This document shows, piece by piece, positions 1 to 7,483 of a stretch of DNA of 64,000 nucleotides. The notes below the pieces were generated by a model, which did no database searches, was not told the origin of the DNA, and saw nothing but the letters and a program-made list of their open reading frames with translations. Made by a program: the position numbers and the translations under genes. The stretch lies in assembly GCA_903864275.1 (NCBI GenBank), contig CAIPFE010000028.1, forward strand, positions 248,001 to 312,000, read 5' to 3'. The stretch's first letter is position 1. Each line of letters starts with the position of its first letter. The stretch is from an uncultured Mucilaginibacter sp. (GTDB lineage Bacteria > Bacteroidota > Bacteroidia > Sphingobacteriales > Sphingobacteriaceae).

Positions 1-1
1 A

Positions 2-1402
2 GACACCAGCAGAGAGGCTGAACGCGTTACCTATACCTTTACTGTACCTAAGGGTAACGCTTACAGTATAATTTTTAATTACGCCGTTGTTTTAGAAAAT
101 CCCAATCATTTATCCTTCCAGCAGCCCAAATTTACGGCACAGGTTTTTGATGTTACAGACAACAAGTACATTGATTGCCCTTCATTTGATTTTGTAGCAT
201 CATCCGTTCTGCCCGGCTTTAAACTATCCGAGGTGAAAGGAGCAAGGGGCGCATCAATTTTCTATAAAGATTGGTCGACAGCAACAATTGATTTGCGTGG
301 GTATCTCGGAAAAACCATTCGTTTAGAATTTACGGCCAATGATTGCACTTTAGGCGGCCACTTTGGCTACGCATACCTCGACTTGGATGAAAATGTTGGC
401 TCCTCCATCAGTGGAAATGCTTATTGCGCGGGGCAAAAGTCGATAACTTTATATGCCCCGAACGGTTTTGCAGCCTACGACTGGTATAATGCCGATTTTT
501 CAAAACAAATTGGCACTGGCCAAAGCATAACCATATCTCCGCCGCCGCCTGACCTGACAACCTATGCCATTAAGATTTTACCATATCCCGGGCTTGGCTG
601 TGTGGATACTGTTTATACCGTTATTTACAAAAATGATGAGAGTTTTAAGTTAAATGTTTTGGATACCATATACGGATGCCCGGCGGCAGGGGTCGACCTT
701 ACTGCCGCGGCGGTAACCGCAGGCAGCAGCCCCGGAATGGCACTAAGCTATTTTACCGACTCCCTGGCCACAAGCTATTTGTATAACCCTAACGCGGTTA
801 CAACCACCGGTGTGTATTATATTCAAGGGATAAATAAGGAAGGATGTATGAATGTATTGCCTGTGCACGTTATCGTGACCTTGCCGGATATTAATGTTAC
901 CGATCCAACGCCGGTCATTTTCCCTGCCACGGTTGATCTGTCAAAAACCTATGCGCCTCAGCCCGACGTAACCTATAGTTATTACACTAATTCAGAGGCT
1001 ACCACGCCAGTAGCGGATTATACCGCAATCCAATATAGCGGGAAGTTCTATATTAAAGCAACAAACAGCCATGGCTGCACTAATGTGGCGCCTGTAAACG
1101 TAGTTGTAAACCCTCCGCTTCCTTACACCATAGTAGCGCCGAATGTTTTTACCCCAAATAACGATGGCGTAAATGATTATTTTAACGTTACTATAAAGGG
1201 CATTGCAAGTTTTGAAAGCGTAAAGATATACAACAGGTATGGCCAGCTTATATTCAGCACTACGTCGCCAACCGAGTATTGGGACGGAACTTATAACGGC
1301 CGCATTATGCCGGTTGGCACATACTATTGGGTATTTGATGGAAGGGACGATTATTATCATACCAAAATTACCCGCGCAGCGGCGATTACGTTGCTGCGGT
1401 AG
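2..1402 (+). CDS. Large secreted adhesin-like protein, C-terminal part (type B T9SS sorting domain)
   Basis: The frame is open from the first bases of the window, so this is the C-terminal 466 residues of a longer protein whose start lies upstream. The early part reads as beta-rich. Two Ig-like repeats follow, each ending in a Gly-Cys-x-Asn-Val-x-Pro-Val pattern. The last ~90 residues (from NVFTPNNDGVNDYF to the stop) match the gliding-motility-associated C-terminal domain (CHU_C, TIGR04131-type), which in Bacteroidota directs export by the type IX secretion system and attachment to the cell surface. The domain is seen in the sequence; an adhesin or surface-enzyme role is inference, because the functional N-terminus is missing. 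A 62-residue-plus shadow frame on the other strand is not a gene. Confidence 0.9.
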   Translation, partial: DTSREAERVTYTFTVPKGNAYSIIFNYAVVLENPNHLSFQQPKFTAQVFDVTDNKYIDCPSFDFVASSVLPGFKLSEVKGARGASIFYKDWSTATIDLRGYLGKTIRLEFTANDCTLGGHFGYAYLDLDENVGSSISGNAYCAGQKSITLYAPNGFAAYDWYNADFSKQIGTGQSITISPPPPDLTTYAIKILPYPGLGCVDTVYTVIYKNDESFKLNVLDTIYGCPAAGVDLTAAAVTAGSSPGMALSYFTDSLATSYLYNPNAVTTTGVYYIQGINKEGCMNVLPVHVIVTLPDINVTDPTPVIFPATVDLSKTYAPQPDVTYSYYTNSEATTPVADYTAIQYSGKFYIKATNSHGCTNVAPVNVVVNPPLPYTIVAPNVFTPNNDGVNDYFNVTIKGIASFESVKIYNRYGQLIFSTTSPTEYWDGTYNGRIMPVGTYYWVFDGRDDYYHTKITRAAAITLLR

Positions 1403-1445
1403 TCATTGAGTCATTAGTCATTAGTCATTAGGTCATTGGTCGTTT
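1403..1445. repeat. Short tandem word repeat (GTCATTA-type heptamers)
   Basis: Directly after the stop codon the word AGTCATT recurs about five times, mostly at 7-nt spacing. It resembles the heptanucleotide repeats known from cyanobacteria, but no function is evident. It is the first of many intergenic word repeats in the window. Confidence 0.7.
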
Positions 1446-1535
1446 TTTTCTTCTTTCGGACTTTCGGACTCTTCTCCCACTCACCACTCACAATAATGAT
1501 TCTAAATAACATTAATCCTTTATAATAAAAATTAT

Positions 1536-1543
1536 TAGCTTTG
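1536..1543 (+). promoter_or_regulatory. Possible -7 element (TAGCTTTG) upstream of ccmE
   Basis: TAGCTTTG matches the Bacteroidota primary-sigma -7 consensus TAnnTTTG and lies 59 bases before the ccmE start codon. I see no good TTTG at the expected -33 position, so this is a weak call. Confidence 0.3.
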
Positions 1544-1602
1544 CGTTTTGTATTTTTGTGCTGATAACTATCGGGATACAGAAGATTAGAGATAAACCAC
1601 TG

Positions 1603-2013
1603 ATGAAGAAAAGTTCTATTTTAGGTTTGGTTACCATTGCCGTCGCGATAGCGGTTATCATCTCTCTTTATTCAAAAACAAGTTCTTACGGTTCATTCAG
1701 CGATGCAAAAAAAACTGCAGCCGAATTGCGCGTTGTGGGCCATCTTGATAAACAAAAAGAGCTTTACTATGATGCCGCAAAAGATGCCAACTATTTCTCT
1801 TTTTATGTGAAAGACAAACAAGGCGAGGAATGTAAAGTAGTATTCCCCGGTACCAAACCGCAGGATTTTGAGCGGTCGGAACAAATTGTACTTACCGGCC
1901 AGATGGTAGGAAATGAATTTCATGCCTCTGATATCCTGATGAAATGCCCATCCAAGTACACCCAGGATAAGATTGACGTTACGGAGGCCAAAGCTAAATC
2001 GGCCAATATATAA
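1603..2013 (+). CDS. ccmE: Cytochrome c maturation haem chaperone CcmE, Cys-type
   Basis: CcmE carries haem in the periplasm from its exporter to the CcmF lyase. This 136-residue protein has one N-terminal membrane anchor (residues ~6-22) followed by a small beta-barrel (OB) domain. The haem-attachment site reads C115-x3-Y119 (CPSKY), where the classical enzyme has His-x3-Tyr; Cys-type CcmE is known from some bacteria and archaea. The frame opens upstream at 1558, but the ATG at 1603 is chosen because it puts Lys-Lys and the membrane segment at the N-terminus; the upstream part overlaps a half-copy of an intergenic palindrome. It ends 8 bases before ccmF, so the two are probably co-transcribed. 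Confidence 0.88.
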   Translation: MKKSSILGLVTIAVAIAVIISLYSKTSSYGSFSDAKKTAAELRVVGHLDKQKELYYDAAKDANYFSFYVKDKQGEECKVVFPGTKPQDFERSEQIVLTGQMVGNEFHASDILMKCPSKYTQDKIDVTEAKAKSANI

Positions 2014-2021
2014 ATTATTTA

Positions 2022-4478
2022 ATGAACAAAGCTTTTCAAGGCGAACACCTTTTACCGGGACATCTCGGGCAGATATTTATTATTTTCTCATTCGGCGCAG
2101 CCCTTTTATCAACCATTAGTTACTATTTTGCCACAACCACTACCAATAAACTGGATACTTCATGGGCACGTATCGGGCGTTTTGCATTTTACGGCAATTC
2201 AATTTCCATTCTCGGAGTAGTTGTCTGCCTCTTTTACATTGTTTACAATCACTATTTCGAATATCATTACGCCTGGTCGTATACTTCCCGGTCATTGCCT
2301 GTTTATTACCTTGTTTCAGGTTTTTGGAACGGGCAGGAAGGAGGCTTCCTTTTATGGACGTTCTGGCAGGCAGTTTTGGGTAATATATTGATATGGAAGT
2401 CAAAATCATGGGAAAAACCTGTGATGACGGTTGTGGCATTTTCGCAGCTCTGGCTGGCCTCTATGCTTTTGGGTATCGAGTTTTTTGGCGCGAGGATAGG
2501 CAGCTCGCCGTTTTTACTTTTGAGAAATGCCATCGAAGCCCCAATATTTTCACAACCCAATTATCTTTCCTTTATAAAAGACGGGCAAGGGATGAACCCC
2601 CTGCTTCAAAATTACTGGATGGTGATACATCCGCCAACCTTGTTCCTCGGCCTTGCTTCGGTTGTAGTGCCGTTTGCGTACGCGATAGCCGGACTTTGGC
2701 AGAAACGGTATAAAGAATGGGTAACCCAGGCAATCCCTTATACGCTTTTTTCGGCGATGATATTGGGAACCGGGGTTATAATGGGTTCGTTATGGGCTTA
2801 TGAATCCCTAAATTTTGGTGGTTTTTGGGCATGGGACCCCGTAGAGAACGCGTCTATTTTTCCATGGCTTACGATGGTAGGGGGGCTGCACGTATTGATT
2901 GTTTATAAAAATACCGGGCATTCTTATTTTACAGCTACTGTATTGATACTATTGAGTTTCATAATGGTGCTATATTCCTCATTCCTGGCCCGAAGCGGCA
3001 TACTGGGCGAAACATCGGTACATTCCTTTACAGACCTCGGCATGTTTTGGCAATTGGTTTCGTTCACGCTGATATTTTTATTCGTCGCAATTTATTTTTT
3101 GGCAGCAAGAAGGAAAGAATTGCCTGTTACTAAAAAAGATGAAGAAACCTATTCGCGCGAATTCTGGATGTTTGTGGGCGCTATATTTTTGGCCTTATCC
3201 TGTTTTCACCTCGTACTGGTAACCTCTATCCCGGTGTGGAACAGGATGTTTGGTACTAAAGTGGCGCCGCCGACTGACCTGGTGGGCCATTACAATATTA
3301 TACAGGCCTCGTTTGCCATGGTTATAACCTTGTTAACAGGTTTCACCCAGTTTTTAAAATATAAAAAAACAGATATTACAAGGTTTTTTATCTCCACATT
3401 AATGTATTTTCTCCTTTCGGCCTTAATAACAGCGCTGATAGTATATACAACCGGTTTGTACAAGCTGCAATTTGTTTTCCTGCTGGTAATGCTGGGTTCC
3501 GTTTACTCCCTTTTGGTTAATGGAAAAGTTTTGGTTGATGCTTTAAAAGGTAAGTTTAAACTTGCCGGATCGGCGGTGGCGCATATTGGATTTGCTTTGA
3601 TGTTGGTTGGGGGGCTGATAGCCGCCGGTACAAGGGGCGTGGTATCAAAAAATGATACAGGCACCCTCAATTTAGGCAATTTTGATAAAGCAGCCGGGGA
3701 CGTGAAAGAGAATATCATGATCTACAAAAATGATCCTGTTAAAATGGGCGACTATATCGTAACATATATTGGCGATTCTGTATCCCAACCAAACCATTAT
3801 TATAAAGTTGATTATAAAAAATTCGACGAGAAGGGAAAACTAACCGAAGAGTTTCTATTAAAGCCAAATGTGCAGATAAATGCGCAAATGGGTTTAACGC
3901 CTTCACCGGATACCAAACATTATTTATTGCACGACCTTTATACACATATAACTGCATTGCCTCAATCGGCCGCTGCCCCGCAGGCAGCAGACGCGGCGCA
4001 CGGTGAGGCGAATGATGATAAAAATTATGACCCGCCTGTAGTACATGAAGTTGCAGTGGGGGATACCATACGCTTCAGGGAGGGGTACATTATTTTAAAA
4101 TCATTGAAAAAAGAAGCTAAAGTGCAAAATATTCCGCTTACGGATAGTGACGTCGCCATCGGCGCTAAGCTTGAAATAGTTTCAAATGGAAAAACCTACC
4201 AGGCCGAGCCGGTTTATATGATAAAAAGTAAAAGCGTTTTTGATTTTGCACGTACCGTTGATGACGCCGGTTTAAAACTGCGACTGACCAAAATCCTACC
4301 CGAGAAAAGCAAAGTGGAGATCACTGTTTTCCAGCAGCCTCAAAATAAAAAGCCATGGATAGTGATGCGCGCGCTTGATTTCCCTTATATCAATTTCCTG
4401 TGGTCGGGCACTATCATTATGATCATCGGGTTTTTGCTGTCGATATTCAGAAGGAATAAGGAGTTGAAGGTAGTGTAA
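2022..4478 (+). CDS. ccmF: Cytochrome c haem lyase CcmF/CcsA family
   Basis: An 818-residue polytopic membrane protein that attaches haem to apocytochrome c on the periplasmic side. The tryptophan-rich WWD haem-handling motif is visible as GGFWAWDPVENASIFPW around residues 266-282, with several hydrophobic segments on either side. A long soluble periplasmic stretch (residues ~535-770) precedes the last membrane segment near residue 790, as in CcmF. The length is somewhat above the ~650 residues of proteobacterial CcmF but usual for Bacteroidota versions. It follows ccmE by 8 bases. ccmA, B, C, G and H are not in the window. Family assignment is firm; the split between CcmF and CcsA naming is less certain. 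Confidence 0.92.
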   Translation: MNKAFQGEHLLPGHLGQIFIIFSFGAALLSTISYYFATTTTNKLDTSWARIGRFAFYGNSISILGVVVCLFYIVYNHYFEYHYAWSYTSRSLPVYYLVSGFWNGQEGGFLLWTFWQAVLGNILIWKSKSWEKPVMTVVAFSQLWLASMLLGIEFFGARIGSSPFLLLRNAIEAPIFSQPNYLSFIKDGQGMNPLLQNYWMVIHPPTLFLGLASVVVPFAYAIAGLWQKRYKEWVTQAIPYTLFSAMILGTGVIMGSLWAYESLNFGGFWAWDPVENASIFPWLTMVGGLHVLIVYKNTGHSYFTATVLILLSFIMVLYSSFLARSGILGETSVHSFTDLGMFWQLVSFTLIFLFVAIYFLAARRKELPVTKKDEETYSREFWMFVGAIFLALSCFHLVLVTSIPVWNRMFGTKVAPPTDLVGHYNIIQASFAMVITLLTGFTQFLKYKKTDITRFFISTLMYFLLSALITALIVYTTGLYKLQFVFLLVMLGSVYSLLVNGKVLVDALKGKFKLAGSAVAHIGFALMLVGGLIAAGTRGVVSKNDTGTLNLGNFDKAAGDVKENIMIYKNDPVKMGDYIVTYIGDSVSQPNHYYKVDYKKFDEKGKLTEEFLLKPNVQINAQMGLTPSPDTKHYLLHDLYTHITALPQSAAAPQAADAAHGEANDDKNYDPPVVHEVAVGDTIRFREGYIILKSLKKEAKVQNIPLTDSDVAIGAKLEIVSNGKTYQAEPVYMIKSKSVFDFARTVDDAGLKLRLTKILPEKSKVEITVFQQPQNKKPWIVMRALDFPYINFLWSGTIIMIIGFLLSIFRRNKELKVV

Positions 4479-4512
4479 CCGAGCCAGCTTCCATCGATAA
4501 ATTAATTGTAAT

Positions 4513-5292
4513 ATGCGCATCAGTGTAATTGGTTCAGGCAATGTGGCTACGCACCTGGCCGCGGCGTTCAAAAATGCAGGCCACCGCATAGTGCAGGTTT
4601 ACAGCAGGGATATACATAACGCGACATTGCTGGCCTATCATGTGAAGGCGGAAGCCATTGATAATTTAAAACAAATCAATCCTGAAACCGACCTGTTCCT
4701 GATCTCTGTTAAAGATGATGCAATTACTTCCATTGCACAGAGCCTGTCTAAATTTGAAAAACTAACTGTACATACCTCCGGCGGAACAGATATGGTGACC
4801 TTATCAGCCATCAATCCAAAGGCGGGTGTTTTTTATCCGCTGCAAACTTTCAGCAAAAATAAGGAAATAGATTTTTTTACTGTCCCCCTTTGCATGGAAG
4901 GCGCGGATGAGGGAATAACGGCAGAATTAGAGCGCCTTGCTCAAACCATCAGCAATCATGTTTACCGGGTGGACTCCCCCCAACGGAAAATATTACACCT
5001 GGCCGCAGTTTTTGCCTGTAACTTTCCCAATTACCTCTATGAGGTTGCACAGCAACTGCTGGCGAAGCACCAGATGAATTTTGAAATGCTTCGCCCATTG
5101 ATATTAGAGACGGCTCAAAAAGTGCAGGACCATCTCCCGGCAGAAGTTCAAACGGGGCCGGCTGTCCGTAATGATGAAATCACCATGACTGCCCATTTGC
5201 AGATGTTAGGTGACGAGCCGGCATTGAAATTAATATATACGCTGTTAAGTCAGGGGATTATCAAAAACGAGAATGCCGGGCACGGTACATAA
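4513..5292 (+). CDS. Rossmann-fold DUF2520-type oxidoreductase-like protein
   Basis: 259 residues. The N-terminus is a dinucleotide-binding Rossmann unit with the loop GSGNVA at residues 7-12, followed by a helical C-terminal domain. The architecture is that of the ProC-like DUF2520 family, related to pyrroline-5-carboxylate reductase and 6-phosphogluconate dehydrogenase folds. The substrate is unknown. It starts 34 bases after ccmF and ends just before the ferredoxin gene, so it probably belongs to the same rightward transcription unit. NAD(P) binding is inferred from the glycine loop; catalysis is not established. Confidence 0.82.
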   Translation: MRISVIGSGNVATHLAAAFKNAGHRIVQVYSRDIHNATLLAYHVKAEAIDNLKQINPETDLFLISVKDDAITSIAQSLSKFEKLTVHTSGGTDMVTLSAINPKAGVFYPLQTFSKNKEIDFFTVPLCMEGADEGITAELERLAQTISNHVYRVDSPQRKILHLAAVFACNFPNYLYEVAQQLLAKHQMNFEMLRPLILETAQKVQDHLPAEVQTGPAVRNDEITMTAHLQMLGDEPALKLIYTLLSQGIIKNENAGHGT

Positions 5293-5315
5293 GTAATTTT
5301 GTTACTTTTGCTGAA

Positions 5316-5648
5316 ATGAACATTTTTAAAGTTAAGATAAACTTTGAGGCAAAGGGGCTTGAAACTGTTGAGCTGCCTGTGGCCGAAGGTGAGTCGGTAT
5401 TAGACGTTTGCCTTGAGAATGGTATTGAACTTCAGCATAACTGCGGCGGGGTATGTGGTTGCAGTACCTGCCAGGTTTACGTAAATAAGGGGATGGACAA
5501 TATCCAGGAAATTTCGGACAAAGAAGAGGATTTTATTGACCGGGCTGTTAACCCCCGCATTAATTCGCGCCTGGGTTGCCAGTGTATTTTGATTGATGGC
5601 GACATAGAAATAACTTTGCCAGATCAATCGAATTTTTTAGGCCATTAA
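5316..5648 (+). CDS. [2Fe-2S] ferredoxin, adrenodoxin/Isc type
   Basis: 110 residues with the plant/adrenodoxin-type cluster ligands C43-x5-C49-x2-C52 and C88; additional cysteines sit at 47 and 90. Proteins of this type supply electrons to iron-sulfur cluster assembly or to monooxygenases. The close neighbour iscX favours the assembly role, which is inference. TACTTTTG at 5303-5310 resembles a -7 element but lies so near the ATG that it would give an almost leaderless transcript, so I do not list it as a promoter. Confidence 0.9.
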   Translation: MNIFKVKINFEAKGLETVELPVAEGESVLDVCLENGIELQHNCGGVCGCSTCQVYVNKGMDNIQEISDKEEDFIDRAVNPRINSRLGCQCILIDGDIEITLPDQSNFLGH

Positions 5649-5772
5649 TAGGTGATTTCACCGATTATTGGAGGATTACACCGATTATAAAAAGATTTCA
5701 CCGACTAACGATTGATTGCACAGTTTATAATAGGATTGCACAGATCAAACGTACTACCTATCAAATAAAAAA
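5649..5772. repeat. Intergenic repeated word TTCACCGATTAT and variants
   Basis: The words TTCACCGATT, TTACACCGATT and TTGCACAG are repeated head to tail in this gap between the ferredoxin and iscX. The mirror word AATCGGTGAAATC occurs twice just before the next gene (6054-6088), so iscX is bracketed by inverted copies. The same word returns twice at 56123-56162. No promoter is obvious. Confidence 0.65.
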
Positions 5773-6015
5773 ATGACAGAGCATAAATTTGCATTACCTA
5801 TTCACTGGAAAGATCATGAAGATATTGCCATTGAACTTTATGAGAAGTTTGGTGATGATTTTGATGAATCGAAAATATACCGCATCCGGTTCACTGATCT
5901 TTTGGAATGGGTGCTTTCCCTCCCGAATTTTGCCGGCACCCGCGAGGAATCAAACGAAGGACACCTGGAACAAATACAATCAGCCTGGGTTTATGAGTGG
6001 CGGGATAACCAGTAG
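5773..6015 (+). CDS. iscX: Fe-S cluster assembly accessory protein IscX
   Basis: 80 residues, acidic, of the IscX/YfhJ family. The recognisable elements are a W-x-D-x-E-x-IA helix start near residue 13, a YEKFGDDFDE segment and an L-x-FxGTREESNEGHLEQIQ stretch near residues 50-70, ending in a Trp-rich tail. In the classical system IscX binds the cysteine desulfurase IscS and competes with ferredoxin and frataxin. The ferredoxin gene immediately upstream fits that role. No iscS or iscU is present in the window, so the pair is a detached part of the pathway. An overlapping +1-frame ORF of similar length is a shadow. Confidence 0.9.
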   Translation: MTEHKFALPIHWKDHEDIAIELYEKFGDDFDESKIYRIRFTDLLEWVLSLPNFAGTREESNEGHLEQIQSAWVYEWRDNQ

Positions 6016-6091
6016 GGGGAGTAGGCAGTTTTGAGTTGGCAGTTGGCAGTTTGAATCGGTGAAATCGTATCAAAATCGGTGAAATCAAAAA

Positions 6092-6613
6092 ATGGAATCA
6101 TTCCTAAATAAACTAAAAGACATAACCACTTTCATTTTTGATGTGGATGGGGTACTTACCGATGGTTCTGTTTTTGTTTCTGAAGAAGGGGTGCAAAGCC
6201 GTGCCTTTAATATCAAGGATGGATATGCGTTACAATTGGCCGTTAAATGCGGTTATAATGTTTGCACAGTATCGGGCAGCCGTTCAAAAAGCGCTGTTTA
6301 CCGGTTAAACAGCCTGGGTATAAAGGATGTTTATATGGGCATCCATACAAAAAAAGAAAAAGTAAAAATTTATTTCGAAGAAAAGCACATCAGTCCTGAA
6401 AAGGTGATCTATATGGGCGATGATATCCCCGACCTGGAGGCAATGAAACTTGCCGGTTTGCCGGTTTGTCCTGCCGATGCCGTGGAAGAGATAAAAGCCA
6501 TCAGCAAATATGTTTCCCCCTTCCCCGGCGGCCGGGGCGCCGCACGTGATATCATTGAAAAAGTACTAAAGATACAAGGCAAGTGGCTGACGGAAGACGC
6601 GTATAGCTGGTGA
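6092..6613 (+). CDS. kdsC: KdsC-type HAD phosphatase (KDO-8-phosphate phosphatase-like)
   Basis: 173 residues of the capless HAD subfamily. The nucleophile motif is D17-V-D19-G-V-LTDG, the second motif is the Ser of CTVSGS, and the metal-binding motif is YMGDDIPDLEAM near residues 108-119, followed by a PFPGGRGAARD tail typical of KdsC. KdsC hydrolyses KDO 8-phosphate in lipopolysaccharide core synthesis. Length and motifs agree well. It lies between iscX and maf without other KDO genes, so the exact sugar phosphate is inferred from the family. Confidence 0.88.
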   Translation: MESFLNKLKDITTFIFDVDGVLTDGSVFVSEEGVQSRAFNIKDGYALQLAVKCGYNVCTVSGSRSKSAVYRLNSLGIKDVYMGIHTKKEKVKIYFEEKHISPEKVIYMGDDIPDLEAMKLAGLPVCPADAVEEIKAISKYVSPFPGGRGAARDIIEKVLKIQGKWLTEDAYSW

Positions 6614-6791
6614 GTTTTAGTTCATGGTTCATGGATCATAGTTCATGGTTTTGTCCATAGTCGATAGTCAATGGACCATAGTAAATTATGGAAATGAATT
6701 AGATACCACGTTAACAAGAGCCAGGTACATCTTACCAAAACATCAACTTTTTGCTATGGACTGTCGACCATGGTCCATGGACTGTTTACCA
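6614..6791. repeat. Intergenic word repeats (GTTCATGG / CCATGGAC)
   Basis: After the kdsC-like gene the words GTTCATGG, GATCATAG and GTCAATGG recur several times, and their mirror forms (CCATGGTCCATGGAC and similar) appear just upstream of maf. The two groups could pair into an imperfect stem around a ~100-base loop. Confidence 0.6.
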
Positions 6792-6818
6792 ATGAACTAA
6801 TGAACCAATGAACCAATG
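6792..6818 (+). repeat. Octamer start-codon ladder leading into maf
   Basis: ATG codons stand at 6792, 6800, 6808 and 6816, exactly 8 bases apart, each followed by AAC. The first reads ATG-AAC-TAA, the next two ATG-AAC-CAA-TGA, and each stop overlaps the next ATG (TAATG or ATGA). The fourth ATG is the start of maf. See the findings for the matching arrays at 17773-17797 and 20603-20613. Confidence 0.85.
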
Positions 6819-7382
6819 AACAAACTCATCCTCGCATCCAAATCCCCGCGCCGGCAGGAGCTGTTAAGGCTGATGGATATTGATTTCCGCATTGTTTTAA
6901 AGGAAGTGGATGAATCGTACCCGGATGATTTAACGCCTGAGGAAGTAGCGGTTTATATTGCTGAAAAAAAGGCTTATGCTTTTGATGAAATTGTTGGCGA
7001 TGAGATCGTGCTAACGGCCGATACCATTGTTTGTATTGATGAACAAATATTGGGTAAGCCGGAAAACGAAGCCCATGCCATAGAAATGCTAAAACAATTG
7101 TCCGGCAGGATGCATAGGGTGATCACCGGCGTTTGTTTATTTTATAAACATAAGTATCACAGCTTTTATGATGTTTCGGAAGTGTATTTTGGCAAGCTAA
7201 CTGACGAAGAGATCATCAGCTATGTAGAAAAATACCAGCCTTTTGATAAAGCAGGCTCCTATGGTATCCAGGAACGCATCGGCCTCATTGGCATTGAAAG
7301 AATAAATGGCTCCTACACCAATGTGGTTGGTTTGCCTACGGAAAAACTGTATAGGGAATTGACCACGATTAAACAGATTTAG
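6816..7382 (+). CDS. maf: Maf-family nucleoside triphosphate pyrophosphatase
   Basis: 188 residues. The N-terminal LILASKSPRRQELL is the hallmark of the Maf/Ham1 fold; DETVL-type metal ligands are represented by ADTIVCIDEQILGKP near residues 68-82, and a GSYGIQ segment follows near 147. Maf proteins hydrolyse dTTP/UTP or modified nucleotides and help prevent misincorporation; some affect septum formation. The start at 6816 is supported by the conserved N-terminus beginning directly after it, and it is the last step of an octamer ladder of overlapping ATG mini-ORFs. It converges with the M1 peptidase gene. Confidence 0.93.
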   Translation: MNKLILASKSPRRQELLRLMDIDFRIVLKEVDESYPDDLTPEEVAVYIAEKKAYAFDEIVGDEIVLTADTIVCIDEQILGKPENEAHAIEMLKQLSGRMHRVITGVCLFYKHKYHSFYDVSEVYFGKLTDEEIISYVEKYQPFDKAGSYGIQERIGLIGIERINGSYTNVVGLPTEKLYRELTTIKQI

Positions 7383-7420
7383 GGATTTAAGGATTTTCCG
7401 CTTCCGATCCAGTAAATCAG

Positions 7421-7447
7421 AAAAATCACTAAATCCAAGTGATTTTT
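7421..7447. terminator. Bidirectional terminator hairpin between maf and M1 peptidase
   Basis: A perfect 10-bp stem (AAAAATCACT / AGTGATTTTT) with a 7-base loop sits in the convergent gap. Each arm ends in a run of five T on its own strand, so it can terminate transcription from both sides. Surrounding words (GGATTT / AAATCC) are also mirrored. Confidence 0.7.
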
Positions 7448-7483
7448 AATCCGGGAAATCCTGTAAATCCGTTTAATCCCGGT

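Noticed and set aside
992..1360. 122-residue open frame on the minus strand inside the adhesin gene
   Set aside because: It lies entirely within a well-supported T9SS-sorted gene on the plus strand and has no domain signal.
5303..5310. TACTTTTG as ferredoxin promoter
   Set aside because: Too close to the start codon and no -33 partner; transcription would be nearly leaderless.
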